Notes: generated by a model not told the origin, from the letters alone. A stretch of 64,000 nt of DNA from Thiospirillum jenense (GCF_014145225.1 NZ_JABVCQ010000007.1:62001-126000), one strand, 5' to 3'; positions 1 through 8,964 are shown, counted from the stretch's first letter. Program-made: numbers and translations.

Positions 1-1908
1 TATGCGGCAGGCCGTATTCCCGGTGGGTTTTTTCGACGTGAAGGGCGCCCGAGTGAAAATGAGATTCTCACGGCGCGGTTAATTGATCGTCCCATTCGCC
101 CGTTATTCGCCGACGGCTTTGGGCGTGAAGTGCAGATTATTGCCACAGTTAAATCATTAAATCCGGCAGTTAATCCAGAAATTCCGGCACTGCTCGGTGC
201 ATCAGCGGCCTTATCTATTGCTGGTGTTCCCTTTAATGGCCCAATTGGTGCGGCGCGGGTGGGTTATAAAAACGGTGAGTATCTATTAAACCCGGCGCTG
301 ATTGGTTTAACCCCTGATAGCGATTTGGATTTAATTGTCGCCGGTACCGAACAGGCGGTGTTAATGGTCGAATCCGAAGCACGCGGGTTATCAGAAGAAG
401 TGATGCTCGGCGCGGTGTTATTTGGTCATCAACAGATGCAGGTTGTCATTCAAGCCATTCGTGAATTCGCCGCGGCGGTCAATAAAACACCGCTGGCTTG
501 GGCGCCGTCAACGGTTGATTCTGAATTAACTGCGGCGGTGGCGGTGGCAACAGATCGGTTGGGTGACGCCTATCGTATTAAAGATAAAATGGCGCGTTAT
601 GCGGCATTAGATGTGATTCGTAGTGAATTATACGCACAATTAGCGACTGATAATACAAATTGGACGCAGCCGCAGGTGTACGCGGCAATTGACCAATTAG
701 AAAAAAGTATTGTGCGCGGGCGGATTTTGCGGGGTGAACCGCGTATTGATGGGCGTGATACTAAAACGGTGCGGCCAATTACAATTCGCACCGGTGTATT
801 ACCGCGCACGCATGGTTCGGCATTATTCACACGCGGCGAAACGCAAGCATTGGTGATTACCACCTTGGGGACGGAGCGTGATTCACAAATTATTGATTCA
901 TTAGATGGTGAACACCGCGAACCGTTTATGCTGCATTATAATTTCCCGCCGTTTTGTGTCGGTGAAATTGGGCGGGTTGGTAGCCCTAAACGGCGCGAAA
1001 TTGGGCATGGACGTTTAGCAAAACGCGGCGTATTAGCTGCGATGCCGAGTACGGATGAATTTCCGTATTCAGTGCGCGTGGTATCAGAAATCACCGAATC
1101 GAATGGATCGAGTTCAATGGCGAGTGTCTGCGGCACCAGTTTGTCATTAATGGACGCTGGGGTGCCAATTAAAGCACCCGTGGCCGGCGTGGCAATGGGG
1201 TTAATTAAAGAGCATGACCAATTTGCCGTGTTGACTGACATCATGGGTGATGAAGATCATTTAGGCGATATGGATTTCAAGGTCGCCGGCACCGCCGACG
1301 GTATTAACGCCTTGCAAATGGATATTAAAATAGAAGGAATTACGCGGGAAATTATGGAGGTCGCTTTAGCGCAAGCCAAAACCGGCCGGTTGCATATTCT
1401 TGGTGAAATGAATCGAGTGATTTCCAGTCACCGCACTGAGATGTCCGAACATGCCCCGCGTATTATTGAATTCAAGATTCATCCTGAAAAAATCCGTGAT
1501 GTCATTGGTAAAGGCGGTGCCGTCATTCGTGCAATTACCGAAGAAACCGGCGCGACCATTGATATTACCGACGATGGAATTGTTAAGATTTTTTCAGTGC
1601 AAAAGAGTGCAGGTGAAGAAGCAAAACGCCGTATTCGGTTAATTACCGCAGATGTTGAAGTGGGTAAAATCTATGAAGGGCGCGTGGCGCGGTTAATGGA
1701 TTTTGGCGCTTTTGTGACTATTATGCCCGGGCGTGATGGCTTGGTGCATATTTCACAAATCTGTGAAGAACGGGTGCAAAGTGTCAGTGATAAATTGGCT
1801 GAAGGGGATGTGGTGCGCGTCAAAGTTTTAGAGGTTGACAAACAAGGACGGATTCGTTTAAGTATGAAGGCGTTGACGGATGCAGAACGCAATAGCACGG
1901 ATGACTAA
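1..1908 (+). CDS. pnp: Polynucleotide phosphorylase (PNPase), 5' end missing
   Basis: The reading frame is open from base 1, so the start lies before the window; it ends TAA at 1906-1908. PNPase is the trimeric 3'-5' phosphorolytic exoribonuclease of the RNA degradosome. Visible in order: the end of the first RNase PH domain ([21 protein letters not shown]), the helical linker, the second RNase PH domain ([32 protein letters not shown] with the metal-binding acidic residues), a KH domain ([15 protein letters not shown]) and an S1 domain ([18 protein letters not shown]). The end is short and acidic. It is chromosomal, outside the prophage. Confidence 0.97.
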   Translation, partial: YAAGRIPGGFFRREGRPSENEILTARLIDRPIRPLFADGFGREVQIIATVKSLNPAVNPEIPALLGASAALSIAGVPFNGPIGAARVGYKNGEYLLNPALIGLTPDSDLDLIVAGTEQAVLMVESEARGLSEEVMLGAVLFGHQQMQVVIQAIREFAAAVNKTPLAWAPSTVDSELTAAVAVATDRLGDAYRIKDKMARYAALDVIRSELYAQLATDNTNWTQPQVYAAIDQLEKSIVRGRILRGEPRIDGRDTKTVRPITIRTGVLPRTHGSALFTRGETQALVITTLGTERDSQIIDSLDGEHREPFMLHYNFPPFCVGEIGRVGSPKRREIGHGRLAKRGVLAAMPSTDEFPYSVRVVSEITESNGSSSMASVCGTSLSLMDAGVPIKAPVAGVAMGLIKEHDQFAVLTDIMGDEDHLGDMDFKVAGTADGINALQMDIKIEGITREIMEVALAQAKTGRLHILGEMNRVISSHRTEMSEHAPRIIEFKIHPEKIRDVIGKGGAVIRAITEETGATIDITDDGIVKIFSVQKSAGEEAKRRIRLITADVEVGKIYEGRVARLMDFGAFVTIMPGRDGLVHISQICEERVQSVSDKLAEGDVVRVKVLEVDKQGRIRLSMKALTDAERNSTDD

Positions 1909-1946
1909 CGGCTATTCAACTTCATTACCTTGCGATCATTGCCACC

Positions 1947-2768
1947 ATGAAACAAACCATCGCTCTCATTAGCGTTCTCCTTTATCTTGGTAGTGCCGCG
2001 TTAATTACTTACCGGTTATTTTGGCGTGATAAAGCACCTAATATCCCGCCGCGGTGGTTGGCATTAGGATTGGCGTTTGCCGGGTTATTGCTGCATACAT
2101 GGTTATTATCACAGGCGATCTTCTCTCATGGCGGTTTGAATCTCGCATTTTTTAATGCGTTGTCATTAGCATCTTGGACAATTGTTGCGTCGTTATTAGT
2201 GCCAAGTGTGAATAAACCGGTGGAAAATCTTGGGATAATCTTATTACCAATTGCCGCCCTGACTATTGCATTAGATGCGCTGTATCCCAATTTGAGTTTC
2301 ATGGGCGCTGATGCCAGTTGGATGTTGAAATTACATGTTTTATTATCCATGCTGGCGTATAGCTTATTGACACTAGCGAGTGTGCAAGCTATCTTATTAG
2401 CAGTGCAGGATCATTACTTGCGGCGGCGGTTGCACGGGAGTTTTATTCGGACATTACCGCCGTTGATGACAATGGAAGCATTGTTATTTGAAATGATTAC
2501 CGTTGGTTTTGTGTTGCTGACATTAGCCCTATTGAGTGGGATTGCATTTCTTGATAATATGTTTGCGCAACATCTTGTCCACAAAACGGTGCTGTCGGTC
2601 GTGGCTTGGCTGACCTTTGGTGGGTTATTGGTGGGACGGCAATTGTGGGGCTGGCGTGGACGCAAAGCGATTGTGTGGACGCTCAGTGGGTTTGCATTAT
2701 TGATTTTTGCGTATTTTGGCAGTAAATTGGTGTTAGAATTGATCTTGCACCGAGCGCCTGTGTATTGA
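1947..2768 (+). CDS. ypjD: YpjD-type inner membrane protein of the cytochrome c assembly (CcsA/HemX) family
   Basis: The 273-aa protein is almost wholly hydrophobic with about eight membrane segments and the short basic loops (DHYLRRRLHG, GWRGRKAIVW) typical of the YpjD/CcsA family. Conserved features include the W-rich segment HTWLLSQ and HKTVLSVVAWLTFG, which carries a candidate haem-liganding histidine. The role of YpjD is poorly defined; members resemble haem handling proteins of cytochrome c biogenesis. It starts 38 bases after pnp on the same strand. It is the last protein-coding host gene before the prophage. Confidence 0.85.
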   Translation: MKQTIALISVLLYLGSAALITYRLFWRDKAPNIPPRWLALGLAFAGLLLHTWLLSQAIFSHGGLNLAFFNALSLASWTIVASLLVPSVNKPVENLGIILLPIAALTIALDALYPNLSFMGADASWMLKLHVLLSMLAYSLLTLASVQAILLAVQDHYLRRRLHGSFIRTLPPLMTMEALLFEMITVGFVLLTLALLSGIAFLDNMFAQHLVHKTVLSVVAWLTFGGLLVGRQLWGWRGRKAIVWTLSGFALLIFAYFGSKLVLELILHRAPVY

Positions 2769-2814
2769 GTTGTTTTGCAGCGGAATTGGTTTTTTAGTCA
2801 CAGTTTTATTGATT

Positions 2815-2890
<76 letters not shown>

Positions 2891-2923
2891 CAAATTCAAG
2901 GACTTAGATTCACAGGCAATCAG

Positions 2924-2947
2924 GCTTGTGAAAACGCTTGTGAAAAC
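2924..2947 (+). repeat. Tandem 12-bp repeats, probable integrase arm-type sites
   Basis: GCTTGTGAAAAC occurs twice head to tail, directly beside attL and touching the integrase stop codon. An 11-bp match (CTTGTGAAAAC) lies 88 bases inside attR at 63370-63380. Same-orientation short repeats flanking the core are typical of the arm sites bound by the N-terminal domain of tyrosine integrases; the assignment is inference. Confidence 0.6.
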
Positions 2948-3999
2948 TATCGCGTTGCTGGGGCAGTCGCCGGTAACACATCGTAAACACGCAACATGGC
3001 AGCAGACCGATGCCCGCTTGCAGCCAGTTTGTCACCATCAGCATCAGATACACCCTTACGTTTCAAGTCGTGTAGCGTAAATCGCACATGTCCCGCAATT
3101 GCCCATTCCACCATCATTCTTTGCCATGCAGTCTGAATTGTTGATTCAGACATACGGCCATTCGTTGGCGACGGTATCACATACACGCAGTCACTACCGC
3201 TATGCAACGCGAGTGCCAACTCGACCGCCGCCCGCAAGCGCGGTGTCCACTGGGTGAGTGCATCTTTTGAACCCTTCCTTCTAGCAGCAAATAGCCCGTC
3301 GTCACGAATTGATTCCCGCCGCATGTCACAGACTTCTGAGACACGCAATCGGCATAAATAAGCCAATTCAGCAACAGGGATTAAATACGAATAGCGGGCG
3401 CCCGCGTGAATTAAAAACGCTTCGTATTCATCATCACTCACATACCGCTGTCGCGGCGATTCTTTTAATGTTTTCACTCCGCGAGCTGGATTCGTTTTCA
3501 TTAAATCACGTTCAAATGCCCACGCAAATAAACGCCGCAAATAACGCAATTCGTGATTAGCACGGCTACGCGACACAATCGCACGAGCGTCGGTGTATTT
3601 TCGTATCACGCCCGGCGTCCATTCTGTCAGTTTTGTATCGCCCACCAATTGACCGCGCTTGTTTTCTACCGCGCAAATGCTTTTTGCACAGTAGTCATAA
3701 TCCGCCTTCGTTTTAACAGCCAATTCCGCGTATTCCCGCGACGCGGTGAATTGCGTGGTTAATAGCCGAATGGTTAAAACAGGTGGCGCATGAGCAATCG
3801 CTTCATAGGCGTTCCATATCTCACGCAATGTCGCGTCAGGAGGTGCAATACGCCGCGTAATGAGTTTTTTATTATCATCATCATAATAGCGATACACCCA
3901 GCGCCCGCGACCTTGTGGTGAATAATAAACGTAGTCAGGCAATGCGTCGGGTTTAATGCCGTTGGGCAATTTCACGGCTTGATTGCGCGGACGTGGCAT
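2947..3999 (-). CDS. int: Phage tyrosine-recombinase integrase
   Basis: The 350-aa protein is a site-specific recombinase that integrates and excises the prophage at tRNA-Thr. The N-terminus (about 1-60) fits an arm-binding domain, the middle an SAM-like core-binding domain, and the C-terminal catalytic domain shows LCRLRVSEV (first Arg), FTLHDLKRKG (His box, with Lys where Arg II is usual, as in some phage integrases), SGHRSAAMLRVYD (second His and the Tyr nucleophile). It starts one base after the stop of the DUF4224 gene, so the two are co-translated. Its 3' end is 57 bases from the attL core. Confidence 0.93.
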   Translation of the reverse strand: MPRPRNQAVKLPNGIKPDALPDYVYYSPQGRGRWVYRYYDDDNKKLITRRIAPPDATLREIWNAYEAIAHAPPVLTIRLLTTQFTASREYAELAVKTKADYDYCAKSICAVENKRGQLVGDTKLTEWTPGVIRKYTDARAIVSRSRANHELRYLRRLFAWAFERDLMKTNPARGVKTLKESPRQRYVSDDEYEAFLIHAGARYSYLIPVAELAYLCRLRVSEVCDMRRESIRDDGLFAARRKGSKDALTQWTPRLRAAVELALALHSGSDCVYVIPSPTNGRMSESTIQTAWQRMMVEWAIAGHVRFTLHDLKRKGVSDADGDKLAASGHRSAAMLRVYDVLPATAPATR

Positions 4000-4000
4000 C

Positions 4001-4201
4001 TCAAAACTCCATGCTGCCAGCGGGTGAATCTAGCGTATCACGAACGATGCCCAACGCGGCGTTGAGTGCGTCCAGCGTAGTCCATATCCCAGCGCGGCTG
4101 TGAAAATAGCGTATGCCGTTTTTTTCGCACCAGCGGGCGATGTCAGATGGGCGTTTTAATCCAGTTAATTCAGATAATTTGTCATGTGTAATGATGTTCA
4201 T
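4001..4201 (-). CDS. DUF4224-type small protein next to integrase
   Basis: The 66-aa protein has the pattern LSELTGLKRPSDIARWCEKNGI..F.SRAGIWTT, which matches DUF4224, a family found almost only just upstream of phage integrases. The role is unproven; a winged-helix-like excisionase or directionality factor is the usual guess. It ends one base before int. A terminator at 4214-4240 isolates it from the csf cassette upstream, so it probably has its own promoter in that gap or depends on read-through. Confidence 0.7.
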   Translation of the reverse strand: MNIITHDKLSELTGLKRPSDIARWCEKNGIRYFHSRAGIWTTLDALNAALGIVRDTLDSPAGSMEF

Positions 4202-4213
4202 TGATGTTCTCAG

Positions 4214-4247
4214 ACATTAAAAAACCCGCCGAAGCGGGTTGGTTGTT
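4214..4247 (-). terminator. Leftward terminator after csf3; left copy of cassette-flanking repeat
   Basis: AACCCGC-cgaa-GCGGGTT is followed on the minus strand by six T. The surrounding ACATTAAAAAACCCGC and GCGGGTTGGTTG are repeated at 7970-8003 on the other side of the csf operon. Confidence 0.85.
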
Positions 4248-4264
4248 GTGTTAAGTTAGATTAT

Positions 4265-4936
4265 TTATTGATGGTTTGCATTATTTAATGGCATTACGCA
4301 ATCAACACAATTCTCGATCAATCGAGATGGTGGTCGAATCCCCCATGTCATTCTGTCGCCGACAATGCCATGTTGTTGCGCGTATTGAATTGGTAACGGG
4401 CGATAATACCGCGCTAATTGTTCATCTCCGTTATCATACGTCCATTCTCTCACTCGCCCAAATCCTGCACCATACTTTGCACCGACATGATGTGCTTGTC
4501 TTAATAGCGATTGGATAGCGTTTAATTCGCCAATTACATGCCATGTCACTTTATCAGTCACAATGTGATTGATCGCCATTCTTGCGTTTTTGAAAGCACC
4601 GCTTTGCACTTGCACTTTTTTCATTGCGTCAGGCAACATTTTTTCTGCCTGCACTTGATCGAAACGTCGGTGTAAATACCGACGCGCAGAACCATGTGTT
4701 TTATAGATCGGAAAAGATGCCGCGTACCACCATATACTATCATGCTCTATATGCTCCAATGGCAAATCATCAACCGGTTGCATAGCATGGTTTAATCCCT
4801 GTTGAATATTAAACTGGTCAGCGCCATACCGCTGTTGAATATGCCAATAACCGAGTATTCCATCTATTGCTGGTGACCATTGATCGGATGATGCAAATCC
4901 TGAGTATAGGTGCGCGGTGATTAGTATTGGCTTCAT
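4265..4936 (-). CDS. csf3: Type IV CRISPR-associated protein Csf3 (Cas5-like)
   Basis: The 223-aa protein is the predicted Cas5-like subunit that caps the 5' handle of the guide in a type IV effector complex. Its N-terminus (MKPILITAHL...SDQWSPAIDGILGYW) matches the Csf3 opening, and the glycine-rich loop GAKYGAGFGRVREW near residue 160 is the RAMP G-loop. The start at 4936 is chosen because ATGA overlaps the cysH-like stop and the longer frame adds only ten unconserved residues. It is the last gene of a five-gene overlapping operon. Csf3 calls from sequence are weaker than Csf2; the operon context raises the confidence. Confidence 0.82.
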   Translation of the reverse strand: MKPILITAHLYSGFASSDQWSPAIDGILGYWHIQQRYGADQFNIQQGLNHAMQPVDDLPLEHIEHDSIWWYAASFPIYKTHGSARRYLHRRFDQVQAEKMLPDAMKKVQVQSGAFKNARMAINHIVTDKVTWHVIGELNAIQSLLRQAHHVGAKYGAGFGRVREWTYDNGDEQLARYYRPLPIQYAQQHGIVGDRMTWGIRPPSRLIENCVDCVMPLNNANHQ

Positions 4937-5700
4937 GTGATTGTTTTCACTATTGGAAATAAGCAACGCAGTTTATGATACGTTTCAAAAAAATTATCTC
5001 TCAACCAAGACAATTCAGCATGCAGATGATGATCCGTGCTTATCCACCAAGATAAACGTATTCTGCCTCTGTTTTCTAATCCCAGTAATTCAGCAGAATA
5101 AATCGGATGCAATGGCAGATTGTTCACTGCAATATAAGCAAATATGTCCTGCCATTTCCAATGATTCACAGGGCAACATCGCAACATGCCGTCTTTTTTT
5201 CGATAGATAGCGCCATGAACAGCACCATCATAAGACCGTCCTCTGCCCTCCTCGCGTCTCAATCCTAATGCTACACCATCAAATCTCCCATTTGAAAAAG
5301 AATTAACTGGATCAAATAATGCTAATTTATCTTTTTTAGCAGAGCTTATCTCACCTGACAATTGCTGACGCTTTAATTCAATTACGTCGTATTCTGGTTT
5401 AACAATATGCAATTGTTCAATTAGTTTCATGGCAGTTAATTTGTCAAACATCTCATCTGTGCCGGGAAATTCAACACCTGAGTTGTGCCACATAACAGGC
5501 AATAGCGTTGGTGATATTGTTTGAATTAAATGCAGCATCACCACGCTATCTTTACCGCCTGACACAGCAATATACGGACGTTCGCACTGTTCTAGCCATT
5601 GACTAATAATTATGTGCGATTCATCTATTCTCTTACTGTGTATTGGCAATTGCGCATAAATATAATCTTCTTTTCTATAATCATTCCATAATATAGTCAT
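4933..5700 (-). CDS. cysH: CysH-like PP-loop ATPase of a type IV-B CRISPR locus
   Basis: The 255-aa protein belongs to the PAPS reductase/DndC-like adenine nucleotide alpha hydrolase family. The PP-loop SGGKDS is at residues 47-52, followed by WHNSGVEFPGTDEM, an RREEGRGR segment, and RCCPVNHWKWQDIFAYI. A cysH-like gene is the known signature partner of subtype IV-B; its job is not established. The same fold in DndC activates a substrate during DNA phosphorothioation. Here it sits between csf2 and csf3 with ATGA overlaps on both sides, which points to obligate co-expression rather than sulfur assimilation. Confidence 0.87.
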   Translation of the reverse strand: MTILWNDYRKEDYIYAQLPIHSKRIDESHIIISQWLEQCERPYIAVSGGKDSVVMLHLIQTISPTLLPVMWHNSGVEFPGTDEMFDKLTAMKLIEQLHIVKPEYDVIELKRQQLSGEISSAKKDKLALFDPVNSFSNGRFDGVALGLRREEGRGRSYDGAVHGAIYRKKDGMLRCCPVNHWKWQDIFAYIAVNNLPLHPIYSAELLGLENRGRIRLSWWISTDHHLHAELSWLRDNFFETYHKLRCLFPIVKTIT

Positions 5701-6662
5701 ACCGTTCCTATTAACCCACGCAAATCATTCGCCTTTGATTCCAGCATAGCGTCATAGATACCACGCACATGCTGGTCATAACTTTCTTTCGCACCTTCGG
5801 CTTGTGACGCTAATAAACAATTGCCGTCACCATTCACGCGCACGAAATCACATTTTTCGCCTGTATCCATATCCAATAATCGGTAATCTAATGTGACTTT
5901 GCCGTGACCTTTATTCGCTTGACCACCAAGATGTGGGCTACGCGACCACGAATGTAATGCTGATACGAATGCGCCCAGTTCAATTTGACTGACATCAATC
6001 AAATCAATCTCATTATACAGCCGCGACCCGGGCGCTAATAACTCGCAAGTGACGCGCATTTGTGTTGCAACCTCACCGTCGTTTTTAGTTTTCTTTTTGC
6101 CAGTCAATTGCTTTAATTCATCTGGTGAAGGCAAAAACTGTTGCAATTCCTCACGTTTGGCGTCGTCCGTGCGCGTGAATGATTTATCAAATGTCATGTC
6201 AGCATAAGAGATTTTTTGCGCTTCAATATGCCACTGCTCAGGTAATACTGGACAGGCTTCACGACAGAGAGGATAGCTGTTCGACACGCGCAATTTGCCA
6301 GACATAATCTGATTGCCAACGCCTCCACCAAACAGGCTTAACATTGGAATCGCGGCACGAATACGCCGCGATTGCTCTATGTCTATTGATGATTCACCAC
6401 CAATGCGCCCACCAGTATAGAACAGGTGAAACAAATCTAATGGTAACTTTGGATTATCTAGTTTATTTAGCATGTAAGTGGCTGCATGATCGCGCAACGC
6501 ACCACGCCACGCATTACCGTTGTAACTAAATATTTCTATCAATTCGCCGTCGGTCTGAATAATTGGCTCTTCTACCAAATAAGAGTTGGTGCTAATGGAT
6601 TCGCTAATGTGGCTCAGTGGCGAGCGTAACGTAAATAAGCCTTGTAAACGGTAGTAACTCAT
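5697..6662 (-). CDS. csf2: Type IV CRISPR-associated protein Csf2 (Cas7-like backbone)
   Basis: The 321-aa protein fits the Cas7-like backbone subunit that polymerises along guide RNA. Visible are an RRM-like N-terminus (YYRLQGLFTLRSPLSHISES), NGNAWRGALRDHAATYML, a glycine-rich stretch MLSLFGGGVGNQIMSGKLRV, and a C-terminal HLGGQANKGHGKVTLDY loop, all typical of Csf2. It overlaps cas11 and the cysH-like gene by four bases each. Of the five genes this and csf1 are the strongest evidence for type IV. Confidence 0.88.
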   Translation of the reverse strand: MSYYRLQGLFTLRSPLSHISESISTNSYLVEEPIIQTDGELIEIFSYNGNAWRGALRDHAATYMLNKLDNPKLPLDLFHLFYTGGRIGGESSIDIEQSRRIRAAIPMLSLFGGGVGNQIMSGKLRVSNSYPLCREACPVLPEQWHIEAQKISYADMTFDKSFTRTDDAKREELQQFLPSPDELKQLTGKKKTKNDGEVATQMRVTCELLAPGSRLYNEIDLIDVSQIELGAFVSALHSWSRSPHLGGQANKGHGKVTLDYRLLDMDTGEKCDFVRVNGDGNCLLASQAEGAKESYDQHVRGIYDAMLESKANDLRGLIGTV

Positions 6663-7129
6663 AATGATTCCTCAACAAATGTTTCGTCTTGTAACTTGCT
6701 TTCAATCGGTTTTTCAACTTCTAATCGTTGACGCACCAATAAAACAATGAGTGTTGTTTCACGGTAAAGTTTGCGCAATACCAATGTCTCATTGCTTGCT
6801 GCAATAATGCCGGTCAAAAACTCACGACTGTTTGCCGATTGAATGTAGTTAGTATGACCTTCACTATCAATAATCGGCAATAAACCTTTAATCCCTGTTT
6901 CCATCCATTTCGGATGCAAGGTGCCACACAATAGACGTGGTTTTAATGATTCCAAGAATTGCGCTATATTTTTAGCGCGCTTTGCGCTTGCTTTTACAAA
7001 GCGTTCAATGCGTTCCCACATGTCAGGCGACACTTTGAATCGCCGCACATCACGCGAGCGATAGACTGCATAAACCAATAATGCCGCTGTCGCTTCGTGG
7101 TCATCGTCTGTATCAAATGAATAAATCAT
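6659..7129 (-). CDS. cas11: Small subunit Cas11-like protein of type IV-B system
   Basis: The 156-aa, mostly helical, basic protein has no cysteine motif or catalytic residues. Its place between csf1 and csf2, its size and its helical character fit the Cas11 small subunit that lines the effector filament in subtype IV-B. It overlaps the csf1 3' end by 17 bases and csf2 by four. I cannot identify it by sequence motif alone; the call rests on synteny. Confidence 0.68.
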   Translation of the reverse strand: MIYSFDTDDDHEATAALLVYAVYRSRDVRRFKVSPDMWERIERFVKASAKRAKNIAQFLESLKPRLLCGTLHPKWMETGIKGLLPIIDSEGHTNYIQSANSREFLTGIIAASNETLVLRKLYRETTLIVLLVRQRLEVEKPIESKLQDETFVEESL

Positions 7130-7946
7130 ATTGATTTCCTGTTGGTTTTATTACTATTGGTGGTGATGGTAGTTGATTGATGACCGTCTGTAGTTCAGAA
7201 CGAGTTGCGCAAAAATGCACAACTGATAATAAATTAGGCACAGTGTTGCGGTATGGCTTAATAGCGTTTTCCATTTCGCGCCATGCCGTTAATCCCACTT
7301 TTAACAACTGTCCTTTGTGATAATCACCCGTTAAAATTGAATCTTTACTAAATCCAGCATTATACAGCAATTCAAATGCCGTTAAACAATCAATAAACTG
7401 CTGTCGCTGAATAAATATTCTGGTAGTTTCATATTGCACCCAATATGATTCGCGTGAATAGCTGATTCTCCCTTTGAATAAAATTTGTTTTTTACCGCTG
7501 ACTGCCATTATCAGTAAAAATGGTGGTAGTGGTGGATCGCTTAATACGTCACGCCAGCGGGCGCGAGTTGGTGTTTCGTGATAATCAGGTAATGAAAATA
7601 CATGTGAAAAATATAGCCAGTTACATGCACGAACCATTTTTCCTTCCTTTTCAGGAAAATGCGTCCATAATCCACGCTCAGGATGAGAATTAACGTACTG
7701 TACCCAGCCAACGCTACTCGCAGTTGCAGCACACGCTTGACATAGCGTATTTGAATCAAGACGTGCCGCGCTATTGCAATCTGTAAAGTTGTTTGATAGT
7801 GCGTCTTTTAATTGCCATCCAACACCGTTGGTTTCGCCGCCGCATAACCAACAATGTGAATCCTTACCGACTCGCGGCGGCGGGTAATTACCGCAATTAC
7901 AGCACTTCCATGCAAATTGCGCGGCACTGTTTATGTGTTTAATCAT
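7113..7946 (-). CDS. csf1: Type IV CRISPR-associated protein Csf1 (Cas8-like, zinc-binding)
   Basis: The 277-aa protein is the signature large-subunit-like protein of type IV CRISPR-Cas. The N-terminus holds C15-x2-C18, C32-x2-C35 (CWLCGG) and C69-x2-C72 (CQAC), a zinc-finger arrangement seen in Csf1. The rest is an unannotated domain with FLLIMAVSGKKQILFKGRIS. ATG at 7946 has AGGTG eight bases upstream. It is the first gene of the csf operon and lies about 25 bases after a terminator hairpin, so expression may use a promoter inside the truncated methylase gene or read-through. Confidence 0.85.
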   Translation of the reverse strand: MIKHINSAAQFAWKCCNCGNYPPPRVGKDSHCWLCGGETNGVGWQLKDALSNNFTDCNSAARLDSNTLCQACAATASSVGWVQYVNSHPERGLWTHFPEKEGKMVRACNWLYFSHVFSLPDYHETPTRARWRDVLSDPPLPPFLLIMAVSGKKQILFKGRISYSRESYWVQYETTRIFIQRQQFIDCLTAFELLYNAGFSKDSILTGDYHKGQLLKVGLTAWREMENAIKPYRNTVPNLLSVVHFCATRSELQTVINQLPSPPIVIKPTGNQYDLFI

Positions 7947-7955
7947 TAATACACC

Positions 7956-8462
7956 TTATTTGCATTCATACATTAAAAAACCCGCTTGCGCGGGTTGGTT
8001 GGTTGGCAACACGACTGGTAAATCAGATCGCCATAAATCAGTATCAGGGTCAAGGTTTAACGTATCCGTGCAAATCACTCTTATTGCGCCCACTACGCCC
8101 GTCTCTTCAAATAAAACCTGTGCCAAGTTATTCGCCGCTATTTGCGCGGCAGTCGGGTCAATTTCAATCATCACGCAATTAGCAGACATCTTTAATTTAC
8201 GCTCGGGCGGCAGGTCAACTAATTGCAACAGCCGCGCTGTGTAAATACCTGTGCCACCGCATGGATCAAGCCATTCCACATCATCATCAGGCTCGCGGCC
8301 GAATTGCGTTTTTAATTGCTCCAGTGCAGAGCGTATTTGAAAATCCACCACTTCAACCGGTGTGACTACCACGCCATCTCTGTCTTTGCGTTTTGATTCA
8401 ACGCCATTTTGATAATCCAGCGCTATTTGACACTGCCGAGACGCTCTTGCATCGCGTTCCAT
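7956..8462 (-). CDS. Truncated N6-adenine methylase-like protein (lacks NPPY box)
   Basis: The 168-aa protein has DGVVVTPVEVVDF, like the TP-x-x-V-V-D-F entry motif of type I/III-like adenine methylases, then the SAM motif LDPCGGTGIYTARLL and an acidic motif MIEIDPTAAQIA. The frame stops after DLWRSDLPVVLP, where the catalytic NPPY/F box would be expected, and its final 15 or so codons run through a terminator hairpin. It therefore looks like a methylase cut short, possibly when the csf cassette arrived. Whether the remaining SAM domain does anything is unknown. It overlaps the Lar-like gene by 40 bases. Confidence 0.65.
   Translation of the reverse strand: MERDARASRQCQIALDYQNGVESKRKDRDGVVVTPVEVVDFQIRSALEQLKTQFGREPDDDVEWLDPCGGTGIYTARLLQLVDLPPERKLKMSANCVMIEIDPTAAQIAANNLAQVLFEETGVVGAIRVICTDTLNLDPDTDLWRSDLPVVLPTNQPAQAGFLMYECK
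7970..8003 (-). terminator. Terminator before csf1; right copy of cassette-flanking repeat
   Basis: AACCCGC-ttgc-GCGGGTT is followed by six T on the minus strand. It shares ACATTAAAAAACCCGC and GCGGGTTGGTTG with 4214-4247. The hairpin overlaps the last codons of the methylase-like frame. Confidence 0.8.
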
Positions 8463-8683
8463 TGTTGAATTGCCCTATTTTTTGTCTCAGTATTGACGCG
8501 GTAATTGATGTTAATTGTATTAAAAAGCGCCGCACCACCCGCTATCCCGCATTCTTGGCAGCAGACGCGCATTCCCGCATTATTAATGTCAGACTGATTA
8601 TTAACAAGTGGTATGTATGTTTGAATGTACGGCCACTTTTGACTGCCGCAAAACCGACATTTCATTAAAGTTGATTCAATCAT
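8423..8683 (-). CDS. Lar-like restriction alleviation zinc protein
   Basis: The 86-aa protein shows two CxxC pairs, MKCRFCGS and VCCQECGIAGG, and ends with the AIQQWNAM pattern common to Lar_restr_allev family phage proteins, which modulate host restriction. ATG at 8683 overlaps the stop of the upstream gene; ATG at 8665 (MKCRFCG) is an alternative start. Confidence 0.65.
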   Translation of the reverse strand: MIESTLMKCRFCGSQKWPYIQTYIPLVNNQSDINNAGMRVCCQECGIAGGAALFNTININYRVNTETKNRAIQQWNAMQERLGSVK

Positions 8684-8951
8684 CTGCGATTTTCCAATTA
8701 CATTGCGCACACACGTTACGCGCCGTTTCAAAATCGGGAACAGCGCAGAGCCAATAGCCTTCACCGCTATCAAAATTAGCGTCTGCTACTTCAATTGCTA
8801 CCGCGTATTCCTGACCTTCAATGTCAACATTAGGATTTAGAATGATGCGCACCAACAAATCGTCAGTATTCACAAATTCACTGTATTCTGAAAACTCATA
8901 AGAGTCGAGTTCAAAAAATGCTTTTCCCAGCAGGTATTCTCTATCAATCAT
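8676..8951 (-). CDS. Small acidic phage protein, unknown
   Basis: The 91-aa acidic protein (LLGKAFFELDSYEFSEYSEF, then VAIEVADANFDSGEGYWLC) has no recognised motif. AGGAAAT precedes the ATG and a terminator lies just upstream at 8965-8987. Its stop overlaps the Lar-like start, so the two are probably co-translated. Confidence 0.65.
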   Translation of the reverse strand: MIDREYLLGKAFFELDSYEFSEYSEFVNTDDLLVRIILNPNVDIEGQEYAVAIEVADANFDSGEGYWLCAVPDFETARNVCAQCNWKIADD

Positions 8952-8964
8952 GTATATTTCCTAA

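Noticed and set aside
936-1244. Minus-strand ORF inside pnp
   Set aside because: It lies opposite well-conserved PNPase domains and has no family features.
4933-5700. CysH-like gene as a normal sulfate-assimilation PAPS reductase
   Set aside because: It is embedded with stop-start overlaps between csf2 and csf3 and no other sulfur gene is present.
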